Assembly: GCA_026874595.1 (NCBI GenBank)
Contig: CM049313.1
Span: 41,322,659 to 41,386,658 of the forward strand
Reading direction: 5' to 3'
DNA from: Sipunculus nudus
Lineage: Eukaryota > Annelida > Sipuncula > Golfingiida > Sipunculidae
Length of the DNA stretch: 64,000 bases
This document shows, piece by piece, positions 1 through 13,146 of the stretch. The notes under the pieces were generated by a model. It saw only the letters and a list, made by a program, of their open reading frames with translations. It was not told where the DNA came from and made no database searches. Both the position numbers and the translations under genes were made by a program. How positions within the stretch are numbered: the stretch's first letter is position 1; every line of letters starts with the position of its first letter.

Positions 1-357
1 TTGTAGGTGGCGCCCCCAAACTTGTGTAGCAGGTACAGAATATCAGTCCCAATAATCAAAGTAAGTTTTGTGAAAATCCACCAAATGGTTCCTGAGTAAT
101 AAGCATCTAAGTGTTTTTCTATAATCAGCTCTAAAATGTAGAAAAATAGGTCAAGGTCACCCATCTTCGAACTTGACCGAGATTTTGTCGATATACATCT
201 TTTCCGAGGAAATAAAATTCTGACGGTGAATCCTTTTCAAGATATCCCGCTCACAAGGTAAAAGTTAACGGACGCCGGACGGACGGCACGACGGACGGAC
301 GGACGGACAGCTTGGGTGACGACAATAGCCCATCAGCCTAAGGGCTGAGGGCTAAAA
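1..357 (+). repeat. 3' tail of composite repeat with GGAC tract and terminal hairpin
   Basis: The segment opens with GGTGGCGCCCCC, a variant of the palindrome GGTGGCGCCACC found in other copies. It continues to a GGAC-rich tract near 270-310 and ends in an imperfect hairpin (AGCCCATCAGCC with GGGCTGAGGGCT) followed by AAAAA. The same order of modules closes the copies at 3655-3885, 25085-25317 and 31270-31480, which identifies this as a family tail. The 5' part lies outside the window. Confidence 0.6.
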
Positions 358-1495
358 ATCAATTGGGGTCTTGCTTTTTCAATGGGACATATATAAGTCA
401 AGTTTGAAATCTATACATCAATAAAAGCAGGAATTATCATCCAGAAACTAATTTTTGGACAGATGACTCCTGTGGCCTTGACCTTTGACCTTGTGACCCC
501 AAAATTGATATTGATCATCCACTTTTATATATAAATCAATAGAGGTCTAAATTTATTGATGGGCCATATATAAGTCAGGTTTGAAATCCATATATTAATC
601 CAAGCTTGCATTATCATCTCAGGAACTAATTTTTGGACAGATGGCTCCTGTGACTTTCACCTTTGACCTTGTGACCTCACAACTGACAGGCGTCTTCCTC
701 TATTGGCAGGGGAACTGTATGTGCAAGATGAAATGTCTGAGATGAAATGTTTGGCTGAAAATGCATCCACATCTTTTTGAAGATGTGTCCTGTGACCTTG
801 ACCTTTGACCTCATGATCCCAAAATCAATTCGGGTCTTGCTTTTCCAATGGGACATATATAAGTCAAGTTTGAAATCCATACATCAATAAAAGCAGGCAT
901 TATCATCCAGAAACTAATTTTTGGACAGATGGCTCCTGTGACATTCACCTTTGACCTTGTGACCTCAAAATTGATAGGGGTCTTCCACTCTTGGCAGGTG
1001 ATCTATATATGCAGATGAAATGTCTGAGATGAATTGTTTGGCTGAAAATGCATCCACAATCTTTTTAAAGATGTGTCCTGTGACCTTGACCTTTGACCTC
1101 ATGACCCCAAAATCAATTCGGGTCTTGCTTTTCCAATGGGTCATATACACGTCAAGTTTGAAATCCATACATCAATAAAAGCAGGAATTATCATCCAGAA
1201 ACTAATTTTTGGACAGATGGCTCCTGTGACCTTCACCTTTGACCTTGTGACCTCAAAATTGATAGGGGTCTTCCTCTATTGGCAGATGAACTATATGTGC
1301 AAGATGAAAGGTCTGAGATGATATTTTTGGCTGAAAATGCATCCACAATCTTTTTAAAGATGTGTCCTGTGACCTTGACCTTTGACTTCATGACCCCAAA
1401 ATCAATTGGAGTCTTGCTTTTTCAATGGGACATATATAAGTCAAGTTTGAAATCAATACATCAATAAAAGCAGGAATTATCATCCAGAAACGTCG
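355..1495 (+). repeat. Tandem array of ~288-base units with paired GACCTTTGACC motifs
   Basis: Five units can be followed from a shared start (CAATTSGGGTCTTGC) near 357, 541, 823, 1110 and 1399. The last full spacings are 287 and 289 bases; the first unit lacks its second half and the last is cut at about 1495. Each full unit carries two motif blocks of the type TGACCTTGACCTTTGACC, perfect at 793-810 and 1081-1098. Short open frames here are in-phase artefacts of the repeat and look non-coding. Confidence 0.85.
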
Positions 1496-1650
1496 TCCCC
1501 TTACCTATATCTATACAAATGTAAAGTTTGAAAAAAATCAGTGAAATATTTTTTGACTTATCCCACTCACAAGGTTTTTCTGTGGCGGCGGCGGGACTGT
1601 CGTGAAACCATAGTATCCCAACTTTGTCTGGGGATACAATGATGGTCTGA
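1496..1650 (+). repeat. Module following the 288-base array
   Basis: This block runs from CCTTACCTATATCTATA through a GGCGGCGGCGGG stretch to TTTGTCTGGGGATACAAT. A closely similar block stands at about 24485-24640, again directly after GACCTTTGACC units. The two arrays are therefore copies of one larger element rather than independent microsatellite growth. Confidence 0.65.
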
Positions 1651-1929
1651 GGCAGAATGTATGGTTGTTGAGCTATCAGGAACTATTCCCACAGCGTGCT
1701 CGATACCACATTTAAGATCAAAATATAGCAAAAGATCAAGGAAATCCATGCAAGAATTATTGTGAAACGGGTGCTTCCATATTAATTTTTATTCAATACA
1801 AGTCAACTGTACTGAGCTTTCATAAATGATGGTCATATTTATTAAGAAATCTTTGACTCAATGCAAGATAACATTAATATACATCCCACTGCATTCACTT
1901 TAATAGTTCTTGAGATAATATGTTCTAAA

Positions 1930-2135
1930 GGAATTTAAAGATGGCTTCCTGGTGGCCATATTGGATTTCTGACAGGTCGGAAATTGAACAACAAACATCC
2001 TCTAAAAGGGACCAAACATCATAAAAAAATCACAGAAACTGCCCTGGCAAAAGGATTTCTAAAATGGCTACCTGGCAGACATAATGTTTTTTTTGACAAG
2101 TCTGACATTTGATATCACACATCCTCCAATAAGAC
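1930..2135 (+). repeat. Degenerate direct repeat, period about 124 bases
   Basis: AAGATGGCTTCCTGGTGG near 1938 recurs, diverged, as AAAATGGCTACCTGGCAG near 2062. Both are followed by a GACA-GTC stretch and ACATCCTC. I see no coding sign. The flanks 1651-1930 and 2136-2780 are AT-rich and show nothing else. Confidence 0.5.
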
Positions 2136-2779
2136 ACTAAACTTGTAGCAATTGCTTCAAAGAATGTAACAGTTATGAATGTCCAAAACAATTTAAAAGG
2201 CATGATCAGGTTGGAGAGCTCTCATGTCAGATTTATGAACATGCAAATGTAAAAAGTGCAAGTCCAATTTGTTTTAATTATCAGCTTGCTATTCAATGGG
2301 GTCAGCAGGGTAGGTAAACTGCAAAACCTAAAAGAAAAGAAATGCAGAAAGCATCACTAAGAGTCTTGTAATCAAATAAAGCCATCCTAAATCCAGGTAA
2401 AGACCCACATATTATCAGAACAAACACTTGCTGGTATATCTGATGATTTGTATAATAATATTCAAATATCTAGAAAACTAAGTTTATTGCTATGATTCCA
2501 TGATATAAACTGCAAAATGTTCCCATCATTTTATAAATCAGTAGCTAAACCTTAACACTTAAAGGTCATAGTCTTAATGCCTGGCCAAAGCATTCCGGCA
2601 ACAGTGTTTTTGTTATGCACTAATGATATATTCTTATCACTCCATGAGCTGATACAAAAGGGAGTCATATATCACAAGTGTCACTGACAATTATGGGCAC
2701 ATAGTGAGATGTACCAGTTGCGAGTGCCATGGTTATATATACAAGAAAACAAGAAAAATGGAGATGGTCTACAAAATAA

Positions 2780-3560
2780 GTTATTGTGAACATCCCTGAC
2801 CTATGACCTTGGCCTTTTGCCCACATATTAACTGGATTCTTTCTAAATGATGGGTAACTACTTACCACTTACATCTGGCCAGGTGTAATTACTTGGCAAC
2901 CAATGAGTGAATAACTTAGACCTGCAACCTTTAACCTCCTGACCAGCTGACCTCAAAATCAATTAGTTATTTCTTCATGCAAAAAGACCCATAAATATGA
3001 AGTTTGAATCAAATTCAGTGATGCATAGATGTGGCATATGTGAAAGACTGAAGGTTTGGGTTGAACAGTTTCACTTGAAATATGTTCACAAGCATTTAGA
3101 ACAATATTGTGACCTTGACCTTTGGAACTCAACATCAATAGGCTTCTTCTCCTATTGGCAGGCAAGCCATATATGACAGATGGAAAGTATAGATTGAAAA
3201 GTTTGCCTTAAAATGACTCCACGCAAGAAGACGGTGCTGTGAACTTGACCTTTGACCTCAAAATCAACAGGTCTTTTCCCCTGTTGGCAGAGAAGCGATA
3301 TCAGTGCTGAAAGGTTTGGAATGAAAGGTCTAGCTTGAAATGTGTCCACAACCTTTTCAAAGAAGTGGATCCTGTGACCCTGACCTTTTTACCTTGTGAC
3401 CTCAACATCTATAGGATTCTTCTCCCACTTAGTAGGTGAGCTATATGTGAAAGATCAAAGAATTGGGATAAAAGGTTTGGCTTAAAATGCATCTTGAGGC
3501 TTTTCAAAGAAGTTGGTTCTGTGACCTTGACCTTTGACCTCAAAATAATTATGGTTCTTC
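2780..3560 (+). repeat. Diverged GACCTTTGACC repeat units
   Basis: Four or so older units of the family seen at 355-1495, about 190-210 bases each, marked by CTTCTYCC-YTRTTGGCAGG and GACCTTGACCTTT blocks. One perfect 18-base motif block lies at 3522-3539. The units are much more diverged from one another than those at 355-1495. Confidence 0.7.
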
Positions 3561-3639
3561 CCCTGTTGGTAGGTGAGCTGTATGTGAAAGATGGAAGGTT
3601 TTGGATGAAAATTTTGGCTAAAAGAATTATTTCTGGGGG

Positions 3640-3885
3640 GGTGCAAACACACCCCATAACTTCGAGAATATAGGTCGCAGTGACCTAATTTCAGGTTTGC
3701 AGGGAGTTCTTTTTAGAACCTCTAAGACTGCATAGGGTTCATGGCCCTAGCCCCTACGGTTACGATTTGTGCCCTGCTAACGGACGGACTGCCGCCGGCC
3801 GGCCGGACAGACGGAAGGACGCCGGACAAAGACCCATCGCTATAGCCCAGCATGACTGAAAGTCAGCTGAGCTAAAAAACTTCAG
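3640..3885 (+). repeat. Composite-repeat tail with GGAC tract and hairpin
   Basis: It runs from the ATATAGGTCGCAGTGACCTA module, through GCCCTGCTAACGGACGGAC, to the hairpin arms around GACTGAAAGTC and then AAAAAAC. It directly follows the units of 2780-3560, giving one element in plus orientation. After it, 3886-4668 holds only a short imperfect direct repeat (TACGGACTACGCATA, about 3907-4000). Confidence 0.65.
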
Positions 3886-4668
3886 CTATTGAGCACCTAT
3901 CAATACGGAGTACGGACTACGCATATACGTACTTATGGAAAACGAACTTTGCAGATACGGACTATGCATACAGACTACGCACTTATGGAAAACCACCTTG
4001 AGTTTGTAAGGTAATAAACGGGTTCACGTCCTGTTCACTTGATAAAGCAGTTTCACCATTTCAATAAGATGCAGGTAAAAATGACATATTTTCAATTTTC
4101 CAACTGTGAGTAGTGTTAATTACTTGAAACTTTTGTGGCCTAAGTTACTTAACAAACTGAATTTGCCGCGGCAGTAGAGTGAGGCTTTTCAAGCTTAAAT
4201 ATCCTGAAAACCAGATCTTTTTATTCTTGCTTGCACCAAAAGACTTTGGCCCACCTGTTTCTGATTGTGAACCAAACTATGCCACTGAACAATGGCTGAC
4301 TAAGAGACAAGTCTTATGGTATTAGATAAATAGTACACTTTGGGGCAGGATGTGTATTATAAACAAGGGACTCATGGGTCATGGCGCTCAGCTGAAGTTT
4401 GAATTATTAGCAAATGCAAAATATGCAAAAGAATCCATTGTAATGTTTTTCATTTATATTAGCATTGAGAAGCTATGAGGAAAGAACCTGTTCTACTTGG
4501 TTATAGTATAGTTCTAAATATATGATTGCTAAACTAATACTCTGACTAGACTGTTAAGAAGAAAAACAGTAAAAATTCTGAGATACTGTGATTCATATGA
4601 AAAATTTATAGATGGACAGACAAGTGGACAGAATGGACTAAATTCAGACATGGGGTCTATTACAGTTG

Positions 4669-4772
4669 TTCTATTACTATTACTATTACTTTCAATTTCT
4701 GATATCACTATTACTATTACCACATTTTATCTTCTATTACTATTACTAGGGTATCTATCACTATTACTATTA
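4669..4772. repeat. CTATTA-type hexanucleotide microsatellite
   Basis: Interrupted runs of CTATTACTATTACTATTA repeat over about 100 bases. The following stretch 4773-5870 is AT-rich with one 79-residue open frame at 5007-5246 whose composition matches background, so I do not call it a gene. Confidence 0.8.
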
Positions 4773-5874
4773 CTTATTCCGACTAATACCTTTATTTCCC
4801 TTTCAAAGGAATAATGCATTTAAGTTTATATCAAAGCCTACTTTTTTTAGCATATCCACTTTTTCCATTTATAGTTATTATTAGATTCATTTTTTTACTT
4901 ACATGTTATATAAATTTGTAATAAAAAAATCTGAAGATATAAAATAAAATATCAGAATTCTAAGTTGTAAATCATTATTTATCCAGAGTGTAGCTCCTAT
5001 CAGGTCATGTTATGCATACACATATATTTTTTTATTTTTAAATCACAAATGTTTAAAATGAATTTAAAAGAAAATAATGCCAAAAACATGGCATCTTCAA
5101 GATTATTCCTTAAATCACTATTAAAAAGTTTTGTACATAGGAGTTTTCAGTACATGCTTAATTTATTCACAAATATCAAAGATTCAGTAAATCTGATAAA
5201 AGAAAACATCTTTTCAAATAAAGTATACACACTGTTGGTTGAATGAGGGACAAACAATATCTTTGTGCTAATTACAATCTCAGCTATAATTAATTACTGG
5301 AATTAATAGTCAATTTCACACCTTGTGAAATTTTTACTCTTCTGAAGTAAGGAATTTCTTATCTGATGAACATCCATACTTTCATAGCAATACACCACTT
5401 TGTGGACATAATTAAATGTGCACTTTAATCATTGTAACCCTGGTGGTACAATACAAAATCTAAATGTAGCATCACCTAGAATAAGAATGAATCAAACACA
5501 GAAAATTATAAAATTAATCTAGTTTATGCACCAGCTGGGGGGGGGGGCCAAGGCAAGCTGCCTAGAGAGGGTTACATAACACAAGTGAAGGCTGTACTAC
5601 CAGGTGGACTTGATGTAAACAACACTGGACATGGTGTATAAAAACCTGAATAGAGCTTCTCTTTTCTATCAATTCCTTTGAAATTTCTGATTTAAAAAAA
5701 TTGAAACCTTATGTATATATACTGTGAAAATTAAACAAACAGGGGAAAAACGTGCCGTAGCAAAAGATGGACAAAATTTAAGGTATTGATTTTTTATTTA
5801 TGCTATTAACTTAAAAAATTTGCAAAACTCAGATCTAATTTTGGGTAAAAAATTGAACCTTGATTAAATACAGT

Positions 5875-6335
5875 TATATTCCTGAAAATAAGTCTCAAGC
5901 TTCAGCAATTCTCATGTTAAGAGATTAAATATATTTCGTGAATCTTAAAAAATTGCATTATATTTGGGCCCATAACTTCAAAACAATAAGCAAAACTGAC
6001 CGAATTTTTGGTATGTTCAAAGAAAATGTATGGAAGAATATGAATACTAAATGTGATTAAAAAAGATAGGTGGTTTTGATAAAAGGCAGCCCTGAAGTTT
6101 AACAATGGCCTTTTTTAATTGAAATCAGACGTTTTTCCTTAATATTTTGAAGGAATGAAGCCCTTGTGACCCAAATTTTGGTATGGTAGGAGATTTTTGG
6201 GACATTTAACTGTATGCAAAATTTTGGATTCATAGGTCCAATTGTTTTAAAACGTGCCCCGTTAACAAGCGGACAGCTGGACGGCCGACAGACCACAACT
6301 ATAGCTCAGATGACTTATAATCAGCTGAGATAAAA
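5875..6335 (+). repeat. Dispersed repeat ending in GGAC-hairpin tail
   Basis: The first part (AATAAGTCTCAAGC onward) resembles 57295-57620 in sequence and order. The last 90 bases carry GCGGACAGCTGGACGG and the TATAGCTCAGATGACT hairpin with a final AAAAATG, as in the composite family. The next 2.9 kb (6336-9240) holds two poly(C) tracts and a poly(G) tract but no gene I can support. Confidence 0.55.
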
Positions 6336-9250
6336 ATGATGATAATACATTATAACGTCAAACAACATTTAATAAAACTCATGGTCATAAATTGCATTTG
6401 CATAACAATCCCCTCATAAGTTTACTTTATTTGCAATAACTCCTGATATATATATCAGTTTCCTTGATCTTTGAAGTTTAACTCCCCCCCCCCCCCCCAA
6501 AGTACCAATCTAATGATCTGTGGAAGGGTCACTAATTAACACCTTTAACAATTTGTTGACCAATGACCCTTGACTTACCTAGGTACTTGTTCATGTCTGT
6601 ACTACTTATGGGTCCAACTATATTTATGGGTATGCAATGGACTTGAAATCTAAACTATACCTCAAACATATGATAGCATCTATCATATAATAAGAACAGT
6701 ATCCTCATTTTCTTAATCAATGTGATATCATCTTCATGATAATGCATTGTTAATCATCCTGAAATAATCATAATAATGCATCAATACATCCCTAAGTACA
6801 TAACTGGATGTGTCAGTAAAACCTGCAAAACTCTGTTAAGTTGGAAACTCCTGCTGTGTGGAATTCATCATTATTCATAGCTATAGTTGATCACAATATT
6901 TACCAGCAGTTTAATTATAACTTTTTAAAATCAACATGTGTTAAATTTTGGATGTGTTGATGTTTCCAGTAAAATTTCACTGTGTATATTATATAAGAAC
7001 AATATATATTGAGAATAACTATGTGCAAGCTTGTTATTCACTACATACTGAGGGATAAATTACAACAATAAAATTAAATTTACCTGTGGGCTCTATATTT
7101 TATTTGCTGTTGATTTCACCTACTCTCTGCTGATTATTTAAGTGTATTATACTTAGTAACAGCGCTATTTCAATATATACCAGATGTATGTGACACTGTA
7201 TGGGTCACACAGAAGCTAATTCCTATCAGTATTTGGATGGAACTTTTTTTGCAACATACATAATCTTTTTTATGGGACTGCATGTGCACCATTTGGTTGA
7301 AGAAATGTCCAATATTTAATTGGATAAAAAATAATTTAACCTAAAACAAATCTGTAACCATTAGTATTAAACAACAGTTTACACTGACAGTTTGACAATG
7401 TAATAATCATTCATACATTTCCAGATTTTTTCAATGAATGAATAATTGAATTAAAATTTACTGTTTCTGTTTAAATGTGACATTTATGTGAAATGAAGAA
7501 ATTTGTCATATACAACTTTTAATACTGAACAATAACATAAAAGCCAATAATTACAAGAAGTTTCCATCTACACTGACAAAACCATGACAGCATGACAACA
7601 TATAGCAGTTGCAACTAACACTAACAGGAAAAATATTTTCTGAGCCTGAAGACTTATTTTTCAACAAAAATGACACTTTCACTCTCAGCAATGCCACGGT
7701 TGAATTTCAACACAAATGCTGTAAGTGACATAAACAACGTAAAACAGCGGTATTTCTGACCCAGGAACATATTTTATGACATACTGAGACGAGCTGTCAT
7801 TACGTAATTTTGTGTGGGATGCTGAGATCATTAAATGCGTATAACCAAATAATGGATTCTCCCCACAACCTGACTCCCCTCCTGGAGGTTTCAACAATAA
7901 ACTCTTCTGGAGGGGACAAGCTCCCTTCAGGCGGCATGTACAACAAATAGTGCAAAACTGGTTTTTACCTCTTCTAGCTCATCTTTCGGGTCCAATATAT
8001 TCGATATAAAGAGTCTAGATCCATTTGTCTTCTTTTGTTCCATTGATTGCTCATTTAAGCATCGTGTGCTTTTGTTTGCATCTAAGTTTCTCAGACCGAT
8101 TGAACATAGGTCTGCCTGGCAGCGTGGTTTTGATTTGGACTGACACGCGGAAGAATTTGTTTACAGGGGTCACTGTGGTGCGGTCTAAACAAAGCTGGAT
8201 GTAGCTTAATTGCAGTATTTCTGATGATCTCAGGGATCGCAATCAATAGTAAGATAATGAAAATGGCAAAAACTATTAATAATTGCTAATTACGAATATC
8301 TGACAGTAAAATAAAGCTATTTGATTAGCGCACTTGCGCACACCCTGGACAATGCCAGAAACTGTAACGTAGGTCAAGGACGAACGATACTGTTGTTCTA
8401 ATAGGTAATTTAAATAATTTTTAGCTATTTTGTTTCTGCTTTCTACGGCTAACTGGAGTGATGAATAATGCTTTTTCTATAATTTTCTCGAATTCTATAT
8501 TTCCGCTTTGCGACATACCCCCCCCCCCCCCTCTCGGGTACAGACATGGCCATCTGGTGTACGATGCAATAACAAAAGTCAAGTAAAGCCACGAATCGCC
8601 ACCAGGTGTCCTACCATTAGGGGCTTCAATATATAAAAAAAAATAGTCGTGGAACCTGGCCCAGTGCTCAATTAGGTATATCACTCCATTTTAATATTCT
8701 CCATTTTCAGATGAAAATATACTACAATTTTTTCTCTTAGTTTTTCTCTTAAGGCTCATAAAGTTTTTAAACTGATTTAATGTGACTTTTTATAGCAAAG
8801 TTATGGACATTTATTAGTTATGAGAACTAAGGTAACTGGGAACCATCCAGGAAAACCATTTACCAGCAGGATGCCTGCAGCAGACTTGCCAGTCACCACA
8901 TTATTAGGGGGCGTGACCTTTACCTGCAGCATGCTGTCAAACACTAATGGGGGGGGGGGGGGGCTATCCCATGCCACTGTGTGAGGTACTGCAATTTTTA
9001 TTTAAATCTGTAAATGTAATGTTGATGCCCTGCCTGGAAAATTAAAAAAAAAATGAATATAATATGGCGCCAGTTCATGTACCAATTTTGTGTCTAGTAT
9101 GACGCTTTTCACTAAACAGTTTAATGAAAACTCAGAAACCAACAAATTCTTCACACATGACATTTTATTTGCATCGCATATAACTGCAACTTTTTATATG
9201 CATAGGGCCTATAGAATAAATATATTTGTATATTTATACCCCCTGGTGAG

Positions 9251-9550
9251 AGGGGGGCTGTAGTGTAATGGTTAAGGTGCCGAGCTCATGATCGAAAAAT
9301 CGTGAGTTCGAATCCCGGTAAGACCCCCACCGTGCCAAGACCCTCAGGCAAGGTCCCAACCGCAAGTGTGCCTCTGTCCACCAAGCAGTAGAAATGGGTA
9401 CCAGTAAATACTGGGAGTGTAACCTGCTAAGGCTGCTATGGACTATCTTCCCATTTAGGAGGAGATTAACTTGTAAGTCGCTTCTCGCTACCGAAACCGC
9501 GATAAGCCCCTAGAGCCATTATAGGCTCGGGTGTAAAAGCCCAACAGACT
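9251..9550 (+). mobile_element. tRNA-derived SINE
   Basis: The head has an A-box-like TGTAGTGTAATGGTTAAGG and a B box, GAGTTCGAATCCCGG, with the roughly 35-base spacing of a polymerase III internal promoter. The head GGGGGCT can pair with AGACCCCC at its end as an acceptor stem would. About 210 bases of non-tRNA body follow (CTCTGTCCACCAAGCAGTAG onward), which marks a SINE rather than a tRNA gene. I saw no clean target-site duplication. Confidence 0.7.
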
Positions 9551-9904
9551 TTATGGGACTAACCTAATATAACAGTACTTAATATCAAAATACTATATCA
9601 TTGTTTGGAATGTCTCCTGGCTTGCATAACCTCAGATAGTCGAGAAATTCTGTAAAAAAAATCAGTGTGTTACATTATTTTCCTATTTTAATTCATAGTC
9701 AAGAATGATTTTTAATTGGTCAAAGAATAAAATATTTTAAAAAATAATGAGAGGCACCCCCCCCCCCCCCCCGAAAATAATGATAACCCTATCCTGCAAA
9801 AATACAAATTAATAAAAGTAATCACTGTGTTAAATTTAGATGATAAAGTGTTATTATTATATGTAATATTGATGTTAATATACGATAATAATTATAGCAT
9901 TAAT

Positions 9905-9960
9905 AAGCCCTTAAACGTCGGAACTGAAGGTCCCTGGTTCGAACCCCACCGGTGCCTTAA
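9905..9960 (+). mobile_element. Possible tRNA/SINE fragment (B box only)
   Basis: CCTGGTTCGAACCCCACC matches a polymerase III B box with flanking T-stem, but no A box is visible upstream. It is probably a 5'-truncated SINE or tRNA relic. The stretch from 9961 to 12530 holds nothing else I can name apart from two CTCF-like motifs reported separately. Confidence 0.3.
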
Positions 9961-12530
9961 TGGCATCATGGAAAATCTCTCTACAACCTCCGAGATTCGC
10001 TGTAATATCGTTAGTAACACAAATGGCTGTCTGGACTTCTGGGTTATTCTGGATTTATAACCCGTGCATATAAAACCTGAAATCCAGAAAGCTCAATTAG
10101 TAAGTAGTTACATATTATTTTTATCATAATTTGAGGGGGGGGGGGGACTGGTTTGACTCGTAGAACCCAAACTCATGGTAGAGGTTTACAGATTTGCACA
10201 TGTGCAGGATTTAATAATGTATTAACATTTTTAAGAAAAACCGGCGGCCTATAAATGTTGTTAAGGGATGTGGTTAACATACTGTAATATGACTGATATG
10301 TATTGAATTCGTTTAAAACACTTAAAAGATAGCATATAGATAAGAATACAGTGTATATTCGTATATATTATTTTTGTTTCAAATATTTAGATACTATAAT
10401 CTTATATCCCTAAATACGATAAAAATCCGCGAACAGTAATTTAAAAGTAGCTGGCGCCATCTGCCTTATACTAATGACGAAGCTGTGCACGCCTACTGCA
10501 GATTCCTCGGGTTTTTATTTATTTCTTTTTTAATATTTCAGGCATATATACATTCATCTTTTATTGCATTTTTCATTATTGGCGCGATTCCTTATTTTAA
10601 ACAATACACGCAATCATAGCATTAATTCGTTTTACAAAAATGTTAACAAGCATTCAATCTACTCAAGCTTAAATTAAAAAATCTTAATCCCATTCACTAT
10701 ATTAATGACTAGCTGATATAGACCCGGTATACCGGGCTTATTGCGGGGGTTGGGGAGATTTATTAACTGAGATGTGAAATGTTGGCTCATTTTTTTAATC
10801 CAAATGTTAACAGAAAATAAAGGTTTTCAGTAGGAAACTGTCTCCATAAGCTTGATACGTATAAACATTTTGGCACGACTGCAGAATAACTCGCGCACCT
10901 CTCTTAGGCAAAACACTTCTGTTAACAGAAAACGTTTCTATGTACAGCTGCTTGTATCTTAATTTTGCCACTTACTTTTAAATTACATGAATCCTTAACA
11001 TCATACCGTCCGTCCGTATAAACTCATAATCTGGTGGAGACAGTGCGTGAGTGATCCTGCAGTCGCTTCAATATTTTTAACATTCATTCTGTGGTTCTGT
11101 CCTCTTGGCAAGAAATTTATACCCCGGTATGTTTACCTGACCTGGCCAGTGATGGTGTTGACATTGCGAACCGGAATGAGACGCGGGGGCATTCAGGTTT
11201 TCGATGATATTTGACTGGATTCTATTGGTGGACGTATAAAGATTAGGTTGATGTGAGGAACACATGAAAGATTTATTAAATGTACGTTGCAAGGAAACTG
11301 TTCCTGAAGAAAGAAACAGAAATATGCATACATCGTAAGTAGCAGAAGCGGACCCAACGGAATTCCATGCAGAGGGTCTGTATTCATTTTCAACCGCCGC
11401 AATGTTTTTTTTTTCATCGTATCAGGCAAATTTTGAGGCCTGAAACCCCAGACACCACTCCACCCCACCCCACCCACACATGTTCCTGAAATTGGGACCT
11501 TGAATTAGGTTTTGTCATTAATCCTCCTGGGTTGAACTCTCCATTTCATAAAGCGAGAAACATGTGTTTTTCTCTTTTACTGACCTCGCACGTGGGTCAA
11601 ATCCCTCATTGAAAGCAAGCGCTATTCATATGAACAATAGTCCATAGTGTTAGGGGTTAAGTGACCACGATGCACGCATTCCGGTGATTGCCGAAGGCAG
11701 TTCGGCTGTGCTCGGTAAAAAAATGGAAAAATCACTCAAAATTATATGTATATTTAAAATTATTTATTTTCATATCGCCTATGTCACTGCGGGGATAATA
11801 ACCTTTAAAATGATGTATGGCACAATATTGTACACAGCGCGGTTTTAGAGAACATCGCGCACAAACGTGAACTGAATTCCTTTTATAAGTATTAGATTAA
11901 AGATATTTTTTCAATTATTTTGAAATAAGTAGAGGTGGTTATTTTATTCAAATTATATCTTCAGAGTAATCACTTATTGGGAGAGAACAAACTATAACAT
12001 ACATGCGGAGAAGTATTTTGTATCCAGCAAATCTCCATTTTTTTCTTAAAATTTTCCAAGCGAATGGGACACAAGTCTGCAGAAAATCATATTAAAATTA
12101 GAGGAATCAATTTGGAACTGCGGAGTAAATATGTGATCTTAAATTCTTAAATTCTTAATGCTGCATGTCTGTAAGTCACAGAGTTGCAATTCTGTTATTT
12201 AAATTACATTAAAATTCTGGAATATGTAGATGGCGCCTCCAACCATATATAAATAACAATACTATATATACGTGAGCGACAGGTGTTCCTAGATTCCAGA
12301 AAATCAGTGTTTCGCTTGATTAAGAACGTCTAACCGTCACAGTGGACAGATGTAAGATTCATAGATCAAACACTGTATATGAAAAAAATTTTAATATCTG
12401 TTATTTCCGCGAAAATATATAACGTTTTGATATTCGTTTGTATTCTAAGCACTAGATCCTTCCCTTGTTTTCGTGTTCTGCTAATGTGTTATAACTAGGA
12501 ATGAAAACCCTGATTCACATTTGAGGAATT

Positions 12531-12797
12531 ATGAATAGAACAGAATAGAATAGAATAAATTAGAATAGAATGGAATAGAATAGAATAGAAAAGAAAAGAA
12601 AAGAAAAGAAAAGAAAAGAAAAGAAAAGAAAAGAAAAGAAAAAAAAGAAAAGAAAAGAAAAGAAAAGAAAAGAATAGAATAGAATATAGAATAGAATAGA
12701 ATAGAAAGGAACAGAACAGGTTAACAGAACGGAACTGTACTGTACAGAACGGAACAGAACACAATAGAATAGAAAAAAAAATATAGAATAGAACAGG
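12531..12797. repeat. AGAAT/AAAGA pentanucleotide array
   Basis: About 265 bases of GAATA and AAAGA pentamers, with a pure AAAGA core flanked on both sides by AGAAT variants. Two minus-strand open frames of 103 and 112 residues over it are only the repeat read as phenylalanine, serine and leucine. Confidence 0.95.
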
Positions 12798-13146
12798 ATA
12801 ATACTTTTTTGTCCGATGCATATGTAGATACATCTGGAAACTTTTTTGAAGAGCTCACAAACGTGTATCATTGTTTACTACATCTATAAGCAAATCATCA
12901 GACTTCACTTTCATAAATGACAGATACACAAGTACCTAGTTACATAAAATACCTAGTACACCAATGCACTTATAAGCACCTATATTCACAACTATATAAA
13001 CTTTGCACAAGTGTTGTTGATTATTATACATATCACATAATTAACCTGTGACTAGCTCAATCTATCAGCATGTTACAATTTCATCCTTTACAGATATATT
13101 AGTGTAAATATAACACATGGTAAAATAATTTGATCCCACTACATAC

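Noticed and set aside
9251-9325. Functional tRNA gene
   Set aside because: A and B boxes are present but a 210-base SINE body follows and the anticodon region is not convincing.
12495-12871. Two long minus-strand frames
   Set aside because: They are translations of the AGAAT/AAAGA pentanucleotide array.
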